Shown one piece after another: positions 38,159 through 51,600 of a stretch of DNA of 64,000 nucleotides. Position 1 is the stretch's first letter. Each line of letters opens with the position of its first letter. Both the position numbers and the translations under genes were made by a program. Source of the stretch: Synchiropus splendidus. Its lineage: Eukaryota; Chordata; Actinopteri; Syngnathiformes; Callionymidae. The stretch lies in the NCBI RefSeq assembly GCF_027744825.2, contig NC_071351.1:18923001-18987000 (forward strand), written 5' to 3'. The notes under the pieces were generated by a model. It made no database searches and was not told the origin of the DNA. It saw only the letters and a program-made list of their open reading frames with translations.

Positions 38159-41100
38159 AAGCTTTCCTGAAAAGTTATGGCACAATGCACAAAAACGCTT
38201 TTCAGCCTGAGATAAGGTGGGTTTCGGAACGCCAAACATAAAAGTGTTGATAACTTTGGAAAAACACTTCAGACAGTTTAGATTTGATGTGCAACTACTA
38301 GAAAGACCCTTTCTGCTATAGTGGGAGGTTAAAATTTCATGTTCTGAAGCTTTCCTGAAAAGTTATGGCACAATGCACAAAAACGCTTTTCAGCCTGAGA
38401 TAAGGTGGGTTTCGGAACGCCAAACATAAAAGTGTTGATAACTTTTGAAAAACACTTCAGACAGCTTAGATTTGATGTGCAACTACTAGAAAGACCCTTT
38501 CTGCTATAGTGGGAGGTTAAAATTTCATGTTCTGAAGCTTCCCTGAAAAGTTATGGCACAATGCACAAAAACGCTTTTCAGCCTGAGATAAGGTGGGTTT
38601 CGGAACGCCAAACATAAAAGTGTTGATAACTTTCGAAAAACACTTCAGACAGTTTAGATTTGATGTGCAACTACTAGAAAGACCCTTTCTGCTATAGTGG
38701 GAGGTTAAAATTTCATGTTCTGAGGCTTCCCTGAAAAGTTATGGCACAATGCACAAAAACGCTTTTCAGCCTGAGATAAGGTGGGTTTCGGAACGCCAAA
38801 CATAAAAGTGTTGATAACTTTGGAAAAACACTTCAGACAGTTTAGATTTGATGTGCAACTACTAGAAAGACCCTTTCTGCTATAGTGGGAGGTTAAAATT
38901 TCATGTTCTGAAGCTTCCCTGAAAAGTTATGGCACAATGCACAAAAACGCTTTTCAGCCTGAGATAAGGTGGGTTTCGGAACGCCAAACATAAAAATGTT
39001 AATAACTTTGGAAAAACACTTCAGACAGTTTAGATTTGATGTGCAACTACTAGAAAGACCCTTTCTGCTATAGTGGGAGGTTAAAATTTCATGTTCTGAA
39101 GCTTCCCTGAAAAGTTATGGCACAATGCACAAAAACGCTTTTCAGCCTGAGATAAGGTGGGTTTCGGAACGCCAAACATAAAAGTGTTGATAACTTTCGA
39201 AAAACACTTCAGACAGCTTAGATTTGATGTGCACCTACTAGAAAGACCCTTTCTGCTATAGTGGGAGGTTAAAATTTCATGTTCTGAAGCTTCCCTGAAA
39301 AGTTATGGCACAATGCGTAAAAACGCTTTTCAGCCTGAGATAAGGTGGGTTTCGGAACGCCAAACATAAAAGTGTTGATAACTTTGGAAAAACACTTCAG
39401 ACAGTTTAGATTTGATGTGCAACTACTAGAAAGACCCTTTCTGCTATAGTGGGAGGTTAAAATTTCATGTTCTGAAGCTTCCCTGAAAAGTTATGGCACA
39501 ATGCACAAAAACGCTTTTCAGCCTGAGATAAGGTGGGTTTCGGAACGCCAAACATAAAAGTGTTAATAACTTTGGAAAAACACTTCAGACAGTTTAGATT
39601 TGATGTGCAACTACTAGAAAGACCCTTTCTGCTATAGTGGGAGGTTAAAATTTCATGTTCTGAAGCTTCCCTGAAAAGTTATGGCACAATGCACAAAAAC
39701 GCTTTTCAACCTGAGATAAGGTGGGTTTCGGAACGCCAAACATAAAAGTGTTGATAACTTTCGAAAAACACTTCAGAGAGCTTAGATTTGATGTGCACCT
39801 ACTAGAAAGACCCTTTCTGCTATAGTGGGAGGTTAAAATTTCATGTTCTGAAGCTTCCCTGAAAAGTTATGGCACAATGCGTAAAAACGCTTTTCAGCCT
39901 GAGATAAGGTGGGTTTCGGAACGCCAAACATAAAAGTGTTGATAACTTTGGAAAAACACTTCAGACAGTTTAGATTTGATGTGCAACTACTAGAAAGACC
40001 CTTTCTGCTATAGTGGGAGGTTAAAATTTCATGTTCTGAAGCTTTCCTGAAAAGTTATGGCACAATGCACAAAAACGCTTTTCAGCCTGAGATAAGGTGG
40101 GTTTCGGAACGCCAAACATAAAAGTGTTGATAACTTTTGAAAAACACTTCAGACAGCTTAGATTTGATGTGCAACTACTAGAAAGACCCTTTCTGCTATA
40201 GTGGGAGGTTAAAATTTCATGTTCTGAAGCTTCCCTGAAAAGTTATGGCACAATGCACAAAAACGCTTTTCAGCCTGAGATAAGGTGGGTTTCGGAACGC
40301 CAAACATAAAAGTGTTGATAACTTTGGAAAAACACTTCAGACAGTTTAGATTTGATGTGCAACTACTAGAAAGACCCTTTCTGCTATAGTGGGAGGTTAA
40401 AATTTCATGTTCTGAAGCTTCCCTGAAAAGTTATGGCACAATGCACAAAAACGCTTTTCAGCCTGAGATAAGGTGGGTTTCGGAACGCCAAACATAAAAG
40501 TGTTGATAACTTTCGAAAAACACTTCAGAGAGCTTAGATTTGATGTGCACCTACTAGAAAGACCCTTTCTGCTATAGTGGGAGGTTAAAATTTCATGTTC
40601 TGAAGCTTCCCTGAAAAGTTATGGCACAATGCGTAAAAACGCTTTTCAGCCTGAGATAAGGTGGGTTTCGGAACGCCAAACATAAAAGTGTTGATAACTT
40701 TTGAAAAACACTTCAGAAAGCTTAGATTTGATGTGCAACTACTAGAAAGACCCTTTCTGCTATAGTGGGAGGTTAAAATTTCATGTTCTGAAGCTTCCCT
40801 GAAAAGTTATGGCACAATGCACAAAAACGCTTTTCAGCCTGAGATAAGGTGGGTTTCGGAACGCCAAACATAAAAGTGTTGATAACTTTGGAAAAACACT
40901 TCAGACAGTTTAGATTTGATGTGCAACTACTAGAAAGACCCTTTCTGCTATAGTGGGAGGTTAAAATTTCATGTTCTGAAGCTTCCCTGAAAAGTTATGG
41001 CACAATGCACAAAAACGCTTTTCAGCCTGAGATAAGGTGGGTTTCGGAACGCCAAACATAAAAGTGTTGATAACTTTGGAAAAACACTTCAGACAGTTTA

Positions 41101-41354
41101 GATTTGATGTGCAACTACTAGAAAGACCCTTTCTGCTATAGTGGGAGGTTAAAATTTCATGTTCTGAAGCTTCCCTGAAAAGTTATGGCACAATGCACAA
41201 AAACGCTTTTCAGCCTGAGATAAGGTGGGTTTCGGAACGCCAAACATAAAAGTGTTGATAACTTTCGAAAAACACTTCAGAGAGCTTAGATTTGATGTGC
41301 ACCTACTAGAAAGACCCTTTCTGCTATAGTGGGAGGTTAAAATTTCATGTTCTG
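38159..41354. repeat. Seventeen-monomer mixed stretch with mosaic monomers
   Basis: The order is F C N D E H B E A B C D A X D D A. N at 38535 has C100 with T119 and A136. X at 40603 has GT at 31-32, T100 and AGAAAGC, a combination seen only here. Private changes include TGAGGCTTC (about 38721), ATAAAAATG (about 38995) and TTCAACCTG (about 39706). No fixed period is visible, so this may be an older or more reshuffled part. Confidence 0.72.
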
Positions 41355-41918
41355 AAGCTTCCCTGAAAAGTTATGGCACAATGCACAAAAACGCTTTTCA
41401 GCCTGAGATAAGGTGGGTTTCGGAACGCCAAACATAAAAGTGCTAATAACTTTGGAAAAACACTTCAGACAGTTTAGATTTGATGTGCAACTACTAGAAA
41501 GACCCTTTCTGCTATAGTGGGAGGTTAAAATTTCATGTTCTGAAGCTTCCCTGAAAAGTTATGGCACAATGCACAAAAACGCTTTTCAGCCTGAGATAAG
41601 GTGGGTTTCGGAACGCCAAACATAAAAGTGTTGATAACTTTCGAAAAACACTTCAGAGAGCTTAGATTTGATGTGCACCTACTAGAAAGACCCTTTCTGC
41701 TATAGTGGGAGGTTAAAATTTCATGTTCTGAAGCTTCCCTGAAAAGTTATGGCACAATGCGTAAAAACGCTTTTCAGCCTGAGATAAGGTGGGTTTCGGA
41801 ACGCCAAACATAAAAGTGTTGATAACTTTGGAAAAACACTTCAGACAGTTTAGATTTGATGTGCAACTACTAGAAAGACCCTTTCTGCTATAGTGGGAGG
41901 TTAAAATTTCATGTTCTG
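41355..41918. repeat. Three-monomer lead-in E A B before the 10-monomer duplication
   Basis: E here has TGCTAATAAC at 41441, shared only with 1961. The order E A B matches 1875-2438. The next monomer (41919) is a second B that is absent from the left copy, so spacing between the shared marks changes from 210 to 211 monomers at this point. Confidence 0.78.
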
Positions 41919-44900
41919 AAGCTTCCCTGAAAAGTTATGGCACAATGCGTAAAAACGCTTTTCAGCCTGAGATAAGGTGGGTTTCGGAACGCCAAACATA
42001 AAAGTGTTGATAACTTTGGAAAAACACTTCAGACAGTTTAGATTTGATGTGCAACTACTAGAAAGACCCTTTCTGCTATAGTGGGAGGTTAAAATTTCAT
42101 GTTCTGAAGCTTCCCTGAAAAGTTATGGCACAATGCACAAAAACGCTTTTCAGGCTGAGATAAGGTGGGTTTCGGAACGCCAAACATAAAAGTGTTAATA
42201 ACTTTGGAAAAACACTTCAGACAGTTTAGATTTGATGTGCAACTACTAGAAAGACCCTTTCTGCTATAGTGGGAGGTTAAAATTTCATGTTCTGAAGCTT
42301 TCATGAAAAGTTATGGCACAATGCACAAAAACGCTTTTCAGCCTGAGATAAGGTGGGTTTCGGAACGCCAAACATAAAAGTGTTGATAACTTTCGAAAAA
42401 CACTTCAGAGAGCTTAGATTTGATGTGCACCTACTAGAAAGACCCTTTCTGCTATAGTGGGAGGTTAAAATTTCATGTTCTGAAGCTTCCCTGAAAAGTT
42501 ATGGCACAATGCGTAAAAACGCTTTTCAGCCTGAGATAAGGTGGGTTTCGGAACGCCAAACATAAAAGTGTTGATAACTTTGGAAAAACACTTCAGACAG
42601 TTTAGATTTGATGTGCAACTACTAGAAAGACCCTTTCTGCTATAGTGGGAGGTTAAAATTTCATGTTCTGAAGCTTTCCTGAAAAGTTATGGCACAATGC
42701 ACAAAAACGCTTTTCAGCCTGAGATAAGGTGGGTTTCGGAACGCCAAACATAAAAGTGTTGATAACTTTCGAAAAACACTTCAGACAGCTTAGATTTGAT
42801 GTGCACCTACTAGAAAGACCCTTTCTGCTATAGTGGGAGGTTAAAATTTCATGTTCTGAAGCTTCCCTGAAAAGTTATGGCACAATGCGTAAAAACGCTT
42901 TTCAGCCTGAGATAAGGTGGGTTTCGGAACGCCAAACATAAAAGTGTTGATAACTTTGGAAAAACACTTCAGACAGTTTAGATTTGATGTGCAACTACTA
43001 GAAAGACCCTTTCTGCTATAGTGGGAGGTTAAAATTTCATGTTCTGAAGCTTCCCTGAAAAGTTATGGCACAATGCACAAAAACGCTTTTCAGCCTGAGA
43101 TAAGGTGGGTTTCGGAACGCCAAACATAAAAGTGTTAATAACTTTGGAAAAACACTTCAGACAGTTTAGATTTGATGTGCAACTACTAGAAAGACCCTTT
43201 CTGCTATAGTGGGAGGTTAAAATTTCATGTTCTGAAGCTTCCCTGAAAAGTTATGGCACAATGCACAAAAACGCTTTTCAGCCTGAGATAAGGTGGGTTT
43301 CGGAACGCCAAACATAAAAGTGTTAATAACTTTGGAAAAACACTTCAGACAGTTTAGATTCGATGTGCAACTACTAGAAAGACCCTTTCTGCTATAGTGG
43401 GAGGTTAAAATTTCATGTTCTGAAGCTTCCCTGAAAAGTTATGGCACAATGCACAAAAACGCTTTTCAGCCTGAGATAAGGTGGGTTTCGGAACGCCAAA
43501 CATAAAAGTGTTGATAACTTTCGAAAAACACTTCAGACAGCTTAGATTTGATGTGCAACTACTAGAAAGACCCTTTCTGCTATAGTGGGAGGTTAAAATT
43601 TCATGTTCTGAAGCTTCCCTGAAAAGTTATGGCACAATGCACAAAAACGCTTTTCAGCCTGAGATAAGGTGGGTTTCGGAACGCCAAACATAAAAGTGTT
43701 GATAACTTTCGAAAAACACTTCAGAGAGCTTAGATTTGATGTGCACCTACTAGAAAGACCCTTTCTGCTATAGTGGGAGGTTAAAATTTCATGTTCTGAA
43801 GCTTCCCTGAAAAGTTATGGCACAATGCGTAAAAACGCTTTTCAGCCTGAGATAAGGTGGGTTTCGGAACGCCAAACATAAAAGTGTTGATAACTTTGGA
43901 AAAACACTTCAGACAGTTTAGATTTGATGTGCAACTACTAGAAAGACCCTTTCTGCTATAGTGGGAGGTTAAAATTTCATGTTCTGAAGCTTCCCTGAAA
44001 AGTTATGGCACAATGCACAAAAACGCTTTTCAGGCTGAGATAAGGTGGGTTTCGGAACGCCAAACATAAAAGTGTTAATAACTTTGGAAAAACACTTCAG
44101 ACAGTTTAGATTTGATGTGCAACTACTAGAAAGACCCTTTCTGCTATAGTGGGAGGTTAAAATTTCATGTTCTGAAGCTTTCATGAAAAGTTATGGCACA
44201 ATGCACAAAAACGCTTTTCAGCCTGAGATAAGGTGGGTTTCGGAACGCCAAACATAAAAGTGTTGATAACTTTCGAAAAACACTTCAGAGAGCTTAGATT
44301 TGATGTGCACCTACTAGAAAGACCCTTTCTGCTATAGTGGGAGGTTAAAATTTCATGTTCTGAAGCTTCCCTGAAAAGTTATGGCACAATGCGTAAAAAC
44401 GCTTTTCAGCCTGAGATAAGGTGGGTTTCGGAACGCCAAACATAAAAGTGTTGATAACTTTGGAAAAACACTTCAGACAGTTTAGATTTGATGTGCAACT
44501 ACTAGAAAGACCCTTTCTGCTATAGTGGGAGGTTAAAATTTCATGTTCTGAAGCTTTCCTGAAAAGTTATGGCACAATGCACAAAAACGCTTTTCAGCCT
44601 GAGATAAGGTGGGTTTCGGAACGCCAAACATAAAAGTGTTGATAACTTTCGAAAAACACTTCAGACAGCTTAGATTTGATGTGCACCTACTAGAAAGACC
44701 CTTTCTGCTATAGTGGGAGGTTAAAATTTCATGTTCTGAAGCTTCCCTGAAAAGTTATGGCACAATGCGTAAAAACGCTTTTCAGCCTGAGATAAGGTGG
44801 GTTTCGGAACGCCAAACATAAAAGTGTTGATAACTTTGGAAAAACACTTCAGACAGTTTAGATTTGATGTGCAACTACTAGAAAGACCCTTTCTGCTATA

Positions 44901-45490
44901 GTGGGAGGTTAAAATTTCATGTTCTGAAGCTTCCCTGAAAAGTTATGGCACAATGCACAAAAACGCTTTTCAGCCTGAGATAAGGTGGGTTTCGGAACGC
45001 CAAACATAAAAGTGTTAATAACTTTGGAAAAACACTTCAGACAGTTTAGATTTGATGTGCAACTACTAGAAAGACCCTTTCTGCTATAGTGGGAGGTTAA
45101 AATTTCATGTTCTGAAGCTTCCCTGAAAAGTTATGGCACAATGCACAAAAACGCTTTTCAGCCTGAGATAAGGTGGGTTTCGGAACGCCAAACATAAAAG
45201 TGTTAATAACTTTGGAAAAACACTTCAGACAGTTTAGATTCGATGTGCAACTACTAGAAAGACCCTTTCTGCTATAGTGGGAGGTTAAAATTTCATGTTC
45301 TGAAGCTTCCCTGAAAAGTTATGGCACAATGCACAAAAACGCTTTTCAGCCTGAGATAAGGTGGGTTTCGGAACGCCAAACATAAAAGTGTTGATAACTT
45401 TCGAAAAACACTTCAGACAGCTTAGATTTGATGTGCAACTACTAGAAAGACCCTTTCTGCTATAGTGGGAGGTTAAAATTTCATGTTCTG
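41919..45490. repeat. 10-monomer tandem duplication (1,880 bp)
   Basis: B Eo A-T B I B E E* J is found at 41919-43610, then A at 43611, then the same nine monomers again at 43799-45490. Rare CAGGCTGAG (42152 and 44032 regions) and AAGCTTTCATG recur 1,880 bp apart. The corresponding left block (2251-3942) has the series only once. The exchange is therefore specific to this copy and later than the split between the two blocks. Confidence 0.87.
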
Positions 45491-48400
45491 AAGCTTCCCT
45501 GAAAAGTTATGGCACAATGCACAAAAACGCTTTTCAGCCTGAGATAAGGTGGGTTTCGGAACGCCAAACATAAAAGTGTTGATAACTTTGGAAAAACACT
45601 TCAGACAGTTTAGATTTGATGTGCAACTACTAGAAAGACCCTTTCTGCTATAGTGGGAGGTTAAAATTTCATGTTCTGAAGCTTCCCTGAAAAGTTATGG
45701 CACAATGCACAAAAACGCTTTTCAGCCTGAGATAAGGTGGGTTTCGGAACGCCAAACATAAAAGTGTTGATAACTTTGGAAAAACACTTCAGACAGTTTA
45801 GATTTGATGTGCAACTACTAGAAAGACCCTTTCTGCTATAGTGGGAGGTTAAAATTTCATGTTCTGAAGCTTCCCTGAAAAGTTATGGCACAATGCACAA
45901 AAACGCTTTTCAGCCTGAGATAAGGTGGGTTTCGGAACGCCAAACATAAAAGTGTTGATAACTTTCGAAAAACACTTCAGAGAGCTTAGATTTGATGTGC
46001 ACCCACTAGAAAGACCCTTTCTGCTATAGTGGGAGGTTAAAATTTCATGTTCTGAAGCTTCCCTGAAAAGTTATGGCACAATGCGTAAAAACGCTTTTCA
46101 GCCTGAGATAAGGTGGGTTTCGGAACGCCAAACATAAAAGTGTTGATAACTTTGGAAAAACACTTCAGACAGTTTAGATTTGATGTGCAACTACTAGAAA
46201 GACCCTTTCTGCTATAGTGGGAGGTTAAAATTTCATGTTCTGAAGCTTTCCTGAAAAGTTATGGCACAATGCACAAAAACGCTTTTCAGCCTGAGATAAG
46301 GTGGGTTTCGGAACGCCAAACATAAAAGTGTTGATAACTTTGGAAAAACACTTCAGACAGTTTAGATTTGATGTGCAACTACTAGAAAGACCCTTTCTGC
46401 TATAGTGGGAGGTTAAAATTTCATGTTCTGAAGCTTCCCTGAAAACTTATGGCACAATGCACAAAAACGCTTTTCAGCCTGAGATAAGGTGGGTTTCGGA
46501 ACGCCAAACATAAAAGTGTTGATAACTTTCGAAAAACATTTCAGACAGCTTAGATTTGATGTGCACCTACTAGAAAGACCCTTTCTGCTATAGTGGGAGG
46601 TTAAAATTTCATGTTCTGAAGCTTCCCTGAAAAGTTATGGCACAATGCGTAAAAACGCTTTTCAGCCTGAGATAAGGTGGGTTTCGGAACGCCAAACAGA
46701 AAAGTGTTGATAACTTTGGAAAAACACTTCAGACAGTTTAGATTTGATGTGCAACTACTAGAAAGACCCTTTCTGCTATAGTGGGAGGTTAAAATTTCAT
46801 GTTCTGAAGCTTCCCTGAAAAGTTATGGCACAATGCACAAAAACGCTTTTCAGCCTGAGATAAGGTGGGTTTCGGAACGCCAAACATAAAAGTGTTAATA
46901 ACTTTGGAAAAACACTTCAGACAGTTTAGATTTGATGTGCAACTACTAGAAAGACCCTTTCTGCTATAGTGGGAGGTTAAAATTTCATGTTCTGAAGCTT
47001 CCCTGAAAAGTTATGGCACAATGCACAAAAACGCTTTTCAGCCTTAGATAAGGTGGGTTTCGGAACGCCAAACATAAAAGTGTTAATAACTTTGGAAAAA
47101 CACTTCAGACAGTTTAGATTCGATGTGCAACTACTAGAAAGACCCTTTCTGCTATAGTGGGAGGTTAAAATTTCATGTTCTGAAGCTTCCCTGAAAAGTT
47201 ATGGCACAATGCACAAAAACGCTTTTCAGCCTGAGATAAGGTGGGTTTCGGAACGCCAAACATAAAAGTGTTGATAACTTTCGAAAAACACTTCAGACAG
47301 CTTAGATTTGATGTGCACCTACTAGAAAGACCCTTTCTGCTATAGTGGGAGGTTAAAATTTCATGTTCTGAAGCTTTCCTGAAAAGTTATGGCACAATGC
47401 ACAAAAACGCTTTTCAGCCTGAGATAAGGTGGGTTTCGGAACGCCAAACATAAAAGTGTTGATAACTTTTGAAAAACACTTCAGACAGCTTAGATTTGAT
47501 GTGCAACTACTAGAAAGACCCTTTCTGCTATAGTGGGAGGTTAAAATTTCATGTTCTGAAGCTTTCCTGAAAAGTTATGGCACAATGCACAAAAACGCTT
47601 TTCAGCCTGAGATAAGGTGGGTTTCGGAACGCCAAACATAAAAGTGTTGATAACTTTTGAAAAACACTTCAGACAGCTTAGATTTGATGTGCAACTACTA
47701 GAAAGACCCTTTCTGCTATAGTGGGAGGTTAAAATTTCATGTTCTGAAGCTTTCCTGAAAAGTTATGGCACAATGCACAAAAACGCTTTTCAGCCTGAGA
47801 TAAGGTGGGTTTCGGAACGCCAAACATAAAAGTGTTGATAACTTTGGAAAAACACTTCAGACAGTTTAGATTTGATGTGCAACTACTAGAAAGACCCTTT
47901 CTGCTATAGTGGGAGGTTAAAATTTCATGTTCTGAAGCTTCCCTGAAAAGTTATGGCACAATGCACAAAAACGCTTTTCAGCCTGAGATAAGGTGGGTTT
48001 CGGAACGCCAAACATAAAAGTGTTGATAACTTTCGAAAAACACTTCAGAGAGCTTAGATTTGATGTGCACCTACTAGAAAGACCCTTTCTGCTATAGTGG
48101 GAGGTTAAAATTTCATGTTCTGAAGCTTCCCTGAAAAGTTATGGCACAATGCGTAAAAACGCTTTTCAGCCTGAGATAAGGTGGGTTTCGGAACGCCAAA
48201 CATAAAAGTGTTGATAACTTTGGAAAAACAATTCAGACAGTTTAGATTTGATGTGCAACTACTAGAAAGACCCTTTCTGCTATAGTGGGAGGTTAAAATT
48301 TCATGTTCTGAAGCTTTCCTGAAAAGTTATGGCACAATGCACAAAAACGCTTTTCAGCCTGAGATAAGGTGGGTTTCGGAACGCCAAACATAAAAGTGTT

Positions 48401-48498
48401 GATAACTTTGGAAAAACACTACAGACAGTTTAGATTTGATGTGCAACTACTAGAAAGACCCTTTCTGCTATAGTGGGAGGTTAAAATTTCATGTTCTG
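44551..48498. repeat. 22-monomer block, copy 2, rearranged (21 monomers)
   Basis: The order is I B E E* J D D A3 B F hybrid B E E* H C C F A B F. Compared with 3003-7138, the C between F and the AACTTAT hybrid is gone (46430/46431), and D D after H C is replaced by C F. It shares CAAACAGAAAAG (46699) and ACAATTC (48231) with copy 3 at 59967-64000 but not with copy 1. The first five monomers are also the end of the 10-monomer duplication. Confidence 0.83.
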
Positions 48499-48686
48499 AA
48501 GCTTTCCTGAAAAGTTATGGCACAATGCACAAAAACGCTTTTCAGCCTGAGATAAGGTGGGTTTCGGAACGCCAAACATAAAAGTGTTGATAACTTTTGA
48601 AAAACACTTCAGACAGCTTAGATTTGATGTGCAACTACTAGAAAGACCCTTTCTGCTATAGTGGGAGGTTAAAATTTCATGTTCTG
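48499..48686. repeat. Single type C monomer between two larger units
   Basis: An ordinary T7/T100/C119 monomer joins the end of the 22-monomer block copy 2 to the start of the cassette at 48687. Nothing else is notable. Confidence 0.7.
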
Positions 48687-51600
48687 AAGCTTCCCTGAAA
48701 ACTTATGGCACAATGCACAAAAACGCTTTTCAGCCTGAGATAAGGTGGGTTTCGGAACGCCAAACATAAAAGTGTTGATAACTTTGGAAAAACACTTCAG
48801 ACAGTTTAGATTTGATGTGCAACTACTAGAAAGACCCTTTCTGCTATAGTGGGAGGTTAAAATTTCATGTTCTGAAGCTTCCCTGAAAAGTTATGGCACA
48901 ATGCGTAAAAACGCTTTTCAGCCTGAGATAAGGTGGGTTTCGGAACGCCAAACATAAAAGTGTTGATAACTTTGGAAAAACACTTCAGACAGTTTAGATT
49001 TGATGTGCAACTACTAGAAAGACCCTTTCTGCTATAGTGGGAGGTTAAAATTTCATGTTCTGAAGCTTCCCTGAAAAGTTATGGCACAATGCACAAAAAC
49101 GCTTTTCAGCCTGAGATAAGGTGGGTTTCGGAACGCCAAACATAAAAGTGTTCATAACTTTCGAAAAACACTTCAGAGAGCTTAGATTTGATGTGCACCT
49201 ACTAGAAAGACCCTTTCTGCTATAGTGGGAGGTTAAAATTTCATGTTCTGAAGCTTCCCTGAAAAGTTATGGCACAATGCGTAAAAACGCTTTTCAGCCT
49301 GAGATAAGGTGGGTTTCGGAACGCCAAACATAAAAGTGTTGATAACTTTGGAAAAACACTTCAGACAGTTTAGATTTGATGTGCAACTACTAGAAAGACC
49401 CTTTCTGCTATAGTGGGAGGTTAAAATTTCATGTTCTGAAGCTTTCCTGAAAAGTTATGGCACAATGCACAAAAACGCTTTTCAGCGTGAGATAAGGTGG
49501 GTTTCGGAACGCCAAACATAAAAGTGTTGATAACTTTTGAAAAACACTTCAGACAGCTTAGATTTGATGTGCAACTACTAGAAAGACCCTTTCTGCTATA
49601 GTGGGAGGTTAAAATTTCATGTTCTGAAGCTTCCCTGAAAAGTTATGGCACAATGCACAAAAACGCTTTTCAGCCTGAGATAAGGTGGGTTTCGGAACGC
49701 CAAACATAAAAGTGTTGATAACTTTGGAAAAACACTTCAGACAGTTTAGATTTGATGTGCAACTACTAGAAAGACCCTTTCTGCTATAGTGGGAGGTTAA
49801 AATTTCATGTTCTGAAGCTTCCCTGAAAAGTTATGGCACAATGCACAAAAACGCTTTTCAGCCTGAGATAAGGTGGGTTTCGGAACGCCAAACATAAAGG
49901 TGTTAATAACTTTGGAAAAACACTTCAGACAGTTTAGATTTGATGTGCAACTACTAGAAAGACCCTTTCTGCTATAGTGGGAGGTTAAAATTTCATGTTC
50001 TGAAGCTTCCCTGAAAAGTTATGGCACAATGCACAAAAACGCTTTTCAGCCTGAGATAAGGTGGGTTTCGGAACGCCAAACATAAAAGTGTTGATAACTT
50101 TCGAAAAACACTTCAGAGAGCTTAGATTTGATGTGCACCTACTAGAAAGACCCTTTCTGCTACAGTGGGAGGTTAAAATTTCATGTTCTGAAGCTTCCCT
50201 GAAAAGTTATGGCACAATGCGTAAAAACGCTTTTCAGCCTGAGATAAGGTGGGTTTCGGAACGCCAAACATAAAAGTGTTGATAACTTTGGAAAAACACT
50301 TCAGACAGTTTAGATTTGATGTGCAACTACTAGAAAGACCCTTTCTGCTATAGTGGGAGGTTAAAATTTCATGTTCTGAAGCTTTCCTGAAAAGTTATGG
50401 CACAATGCACAAAAACGCTTTTCAGCCTGAGATAAGGTGGGTTTCGGAACGCCAAACATAAAAGTGTTGATAACTTTTGAAAAACACTTCAGACAGCTTA
50501 GATTTGATGTGCAACTACTAGAAAGACCCTTTCTGCTATAGTGGGAGGTTAAAATTTCATGTTCTGAAGCTTCCCTGAAAAGTTATGGCACAATGCACAA
50601 AAACGCTTTTCAGCCTGAGATAAGGTGGGTTTCGGAACGCCAAACATAAAAGTGTTGATAACTTTGGAAAAACACTTCAGACAGTTTAGATTTTATGTGC
50701 AACTACTAGAAAGACCCTTTCTGCTATAGTGGGAGGTTAAAATTTCATGTTCTGAAGCTTCCCTGAAAAGTTATGGCACAATGCACAAAAACGCTTTTCA
50801 GCCTGAGATAAGGTGGGTTTCGGAACGCCAAACATAAAAGTGTTGATAACTTTCGAAAAACACTTTGGAGAGCTTAGATTTGATGTGCACCTACTAGAAA
50901 GACCCTTTCTGCTATAGTGGGAGGTTAAAATTTCATGTTCTGAAGCTTCCCTGAAAAGTTATGGCACAATGCGTAAAAACGCTTTTCAGCCTGAGATAAG
51001 GTGGGTTTCGGAACGCCAAACATAAAAGTGTTGATAACTTTGGAAAAACACTTCAGACAGTTTAGATTTGATGTGCAACTACTAGAAAGACCCTTTCTGC
51101 TATAGTGGGAGGTTAAAATTTCATGTTCTGAAGCTTTCCTGAAAAGTTATGGCACAATGCACAAAAACGCTTTTCAGCCTGAGATAAGGTGGGTTTCGGA
51201 ACGCCAAACATAAAAGTGTTGACAACTTTTGAAAAACACTTCAGACAGCTTAGATTTGATGTGCAACTACTAGAAAGACCCTTTCTGCTATAGTGGGAGG
51301 TTAAAATTTCATGTTCTGAAGCTTCCCTGAAAAGTTATGGCACAATGCACAAAAACGCTTTTCAGCCTGAGATAAGGTGGGTTTCGGAACGCCAAACATA
51401 AAAGTGTTGATAACTTTGGAAAAACACTTCAGACAGTTTAGATTTGATGTGCAACTACTAGAAAGACCCTTTCTGCTATAGTGGGAGGTTAAAATTTCAT
51501 GTTCTGAAGCTTCCCTGAAAAGTTATGGCACAATGCACAAAAACGCTTTTCAGCCTGAGATAAGGTGGGTTTCGGAACGCCAAACATAAAAGTGTTGATA

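Noticed and set aside
50061..50273. A second 70-codon open frame on the plus strand
   Set aside because: It has the same cause: TACAGTGG at 50163 removes the stop found in other monomers. There is no codon pattern, promoter or conservation as a frame.
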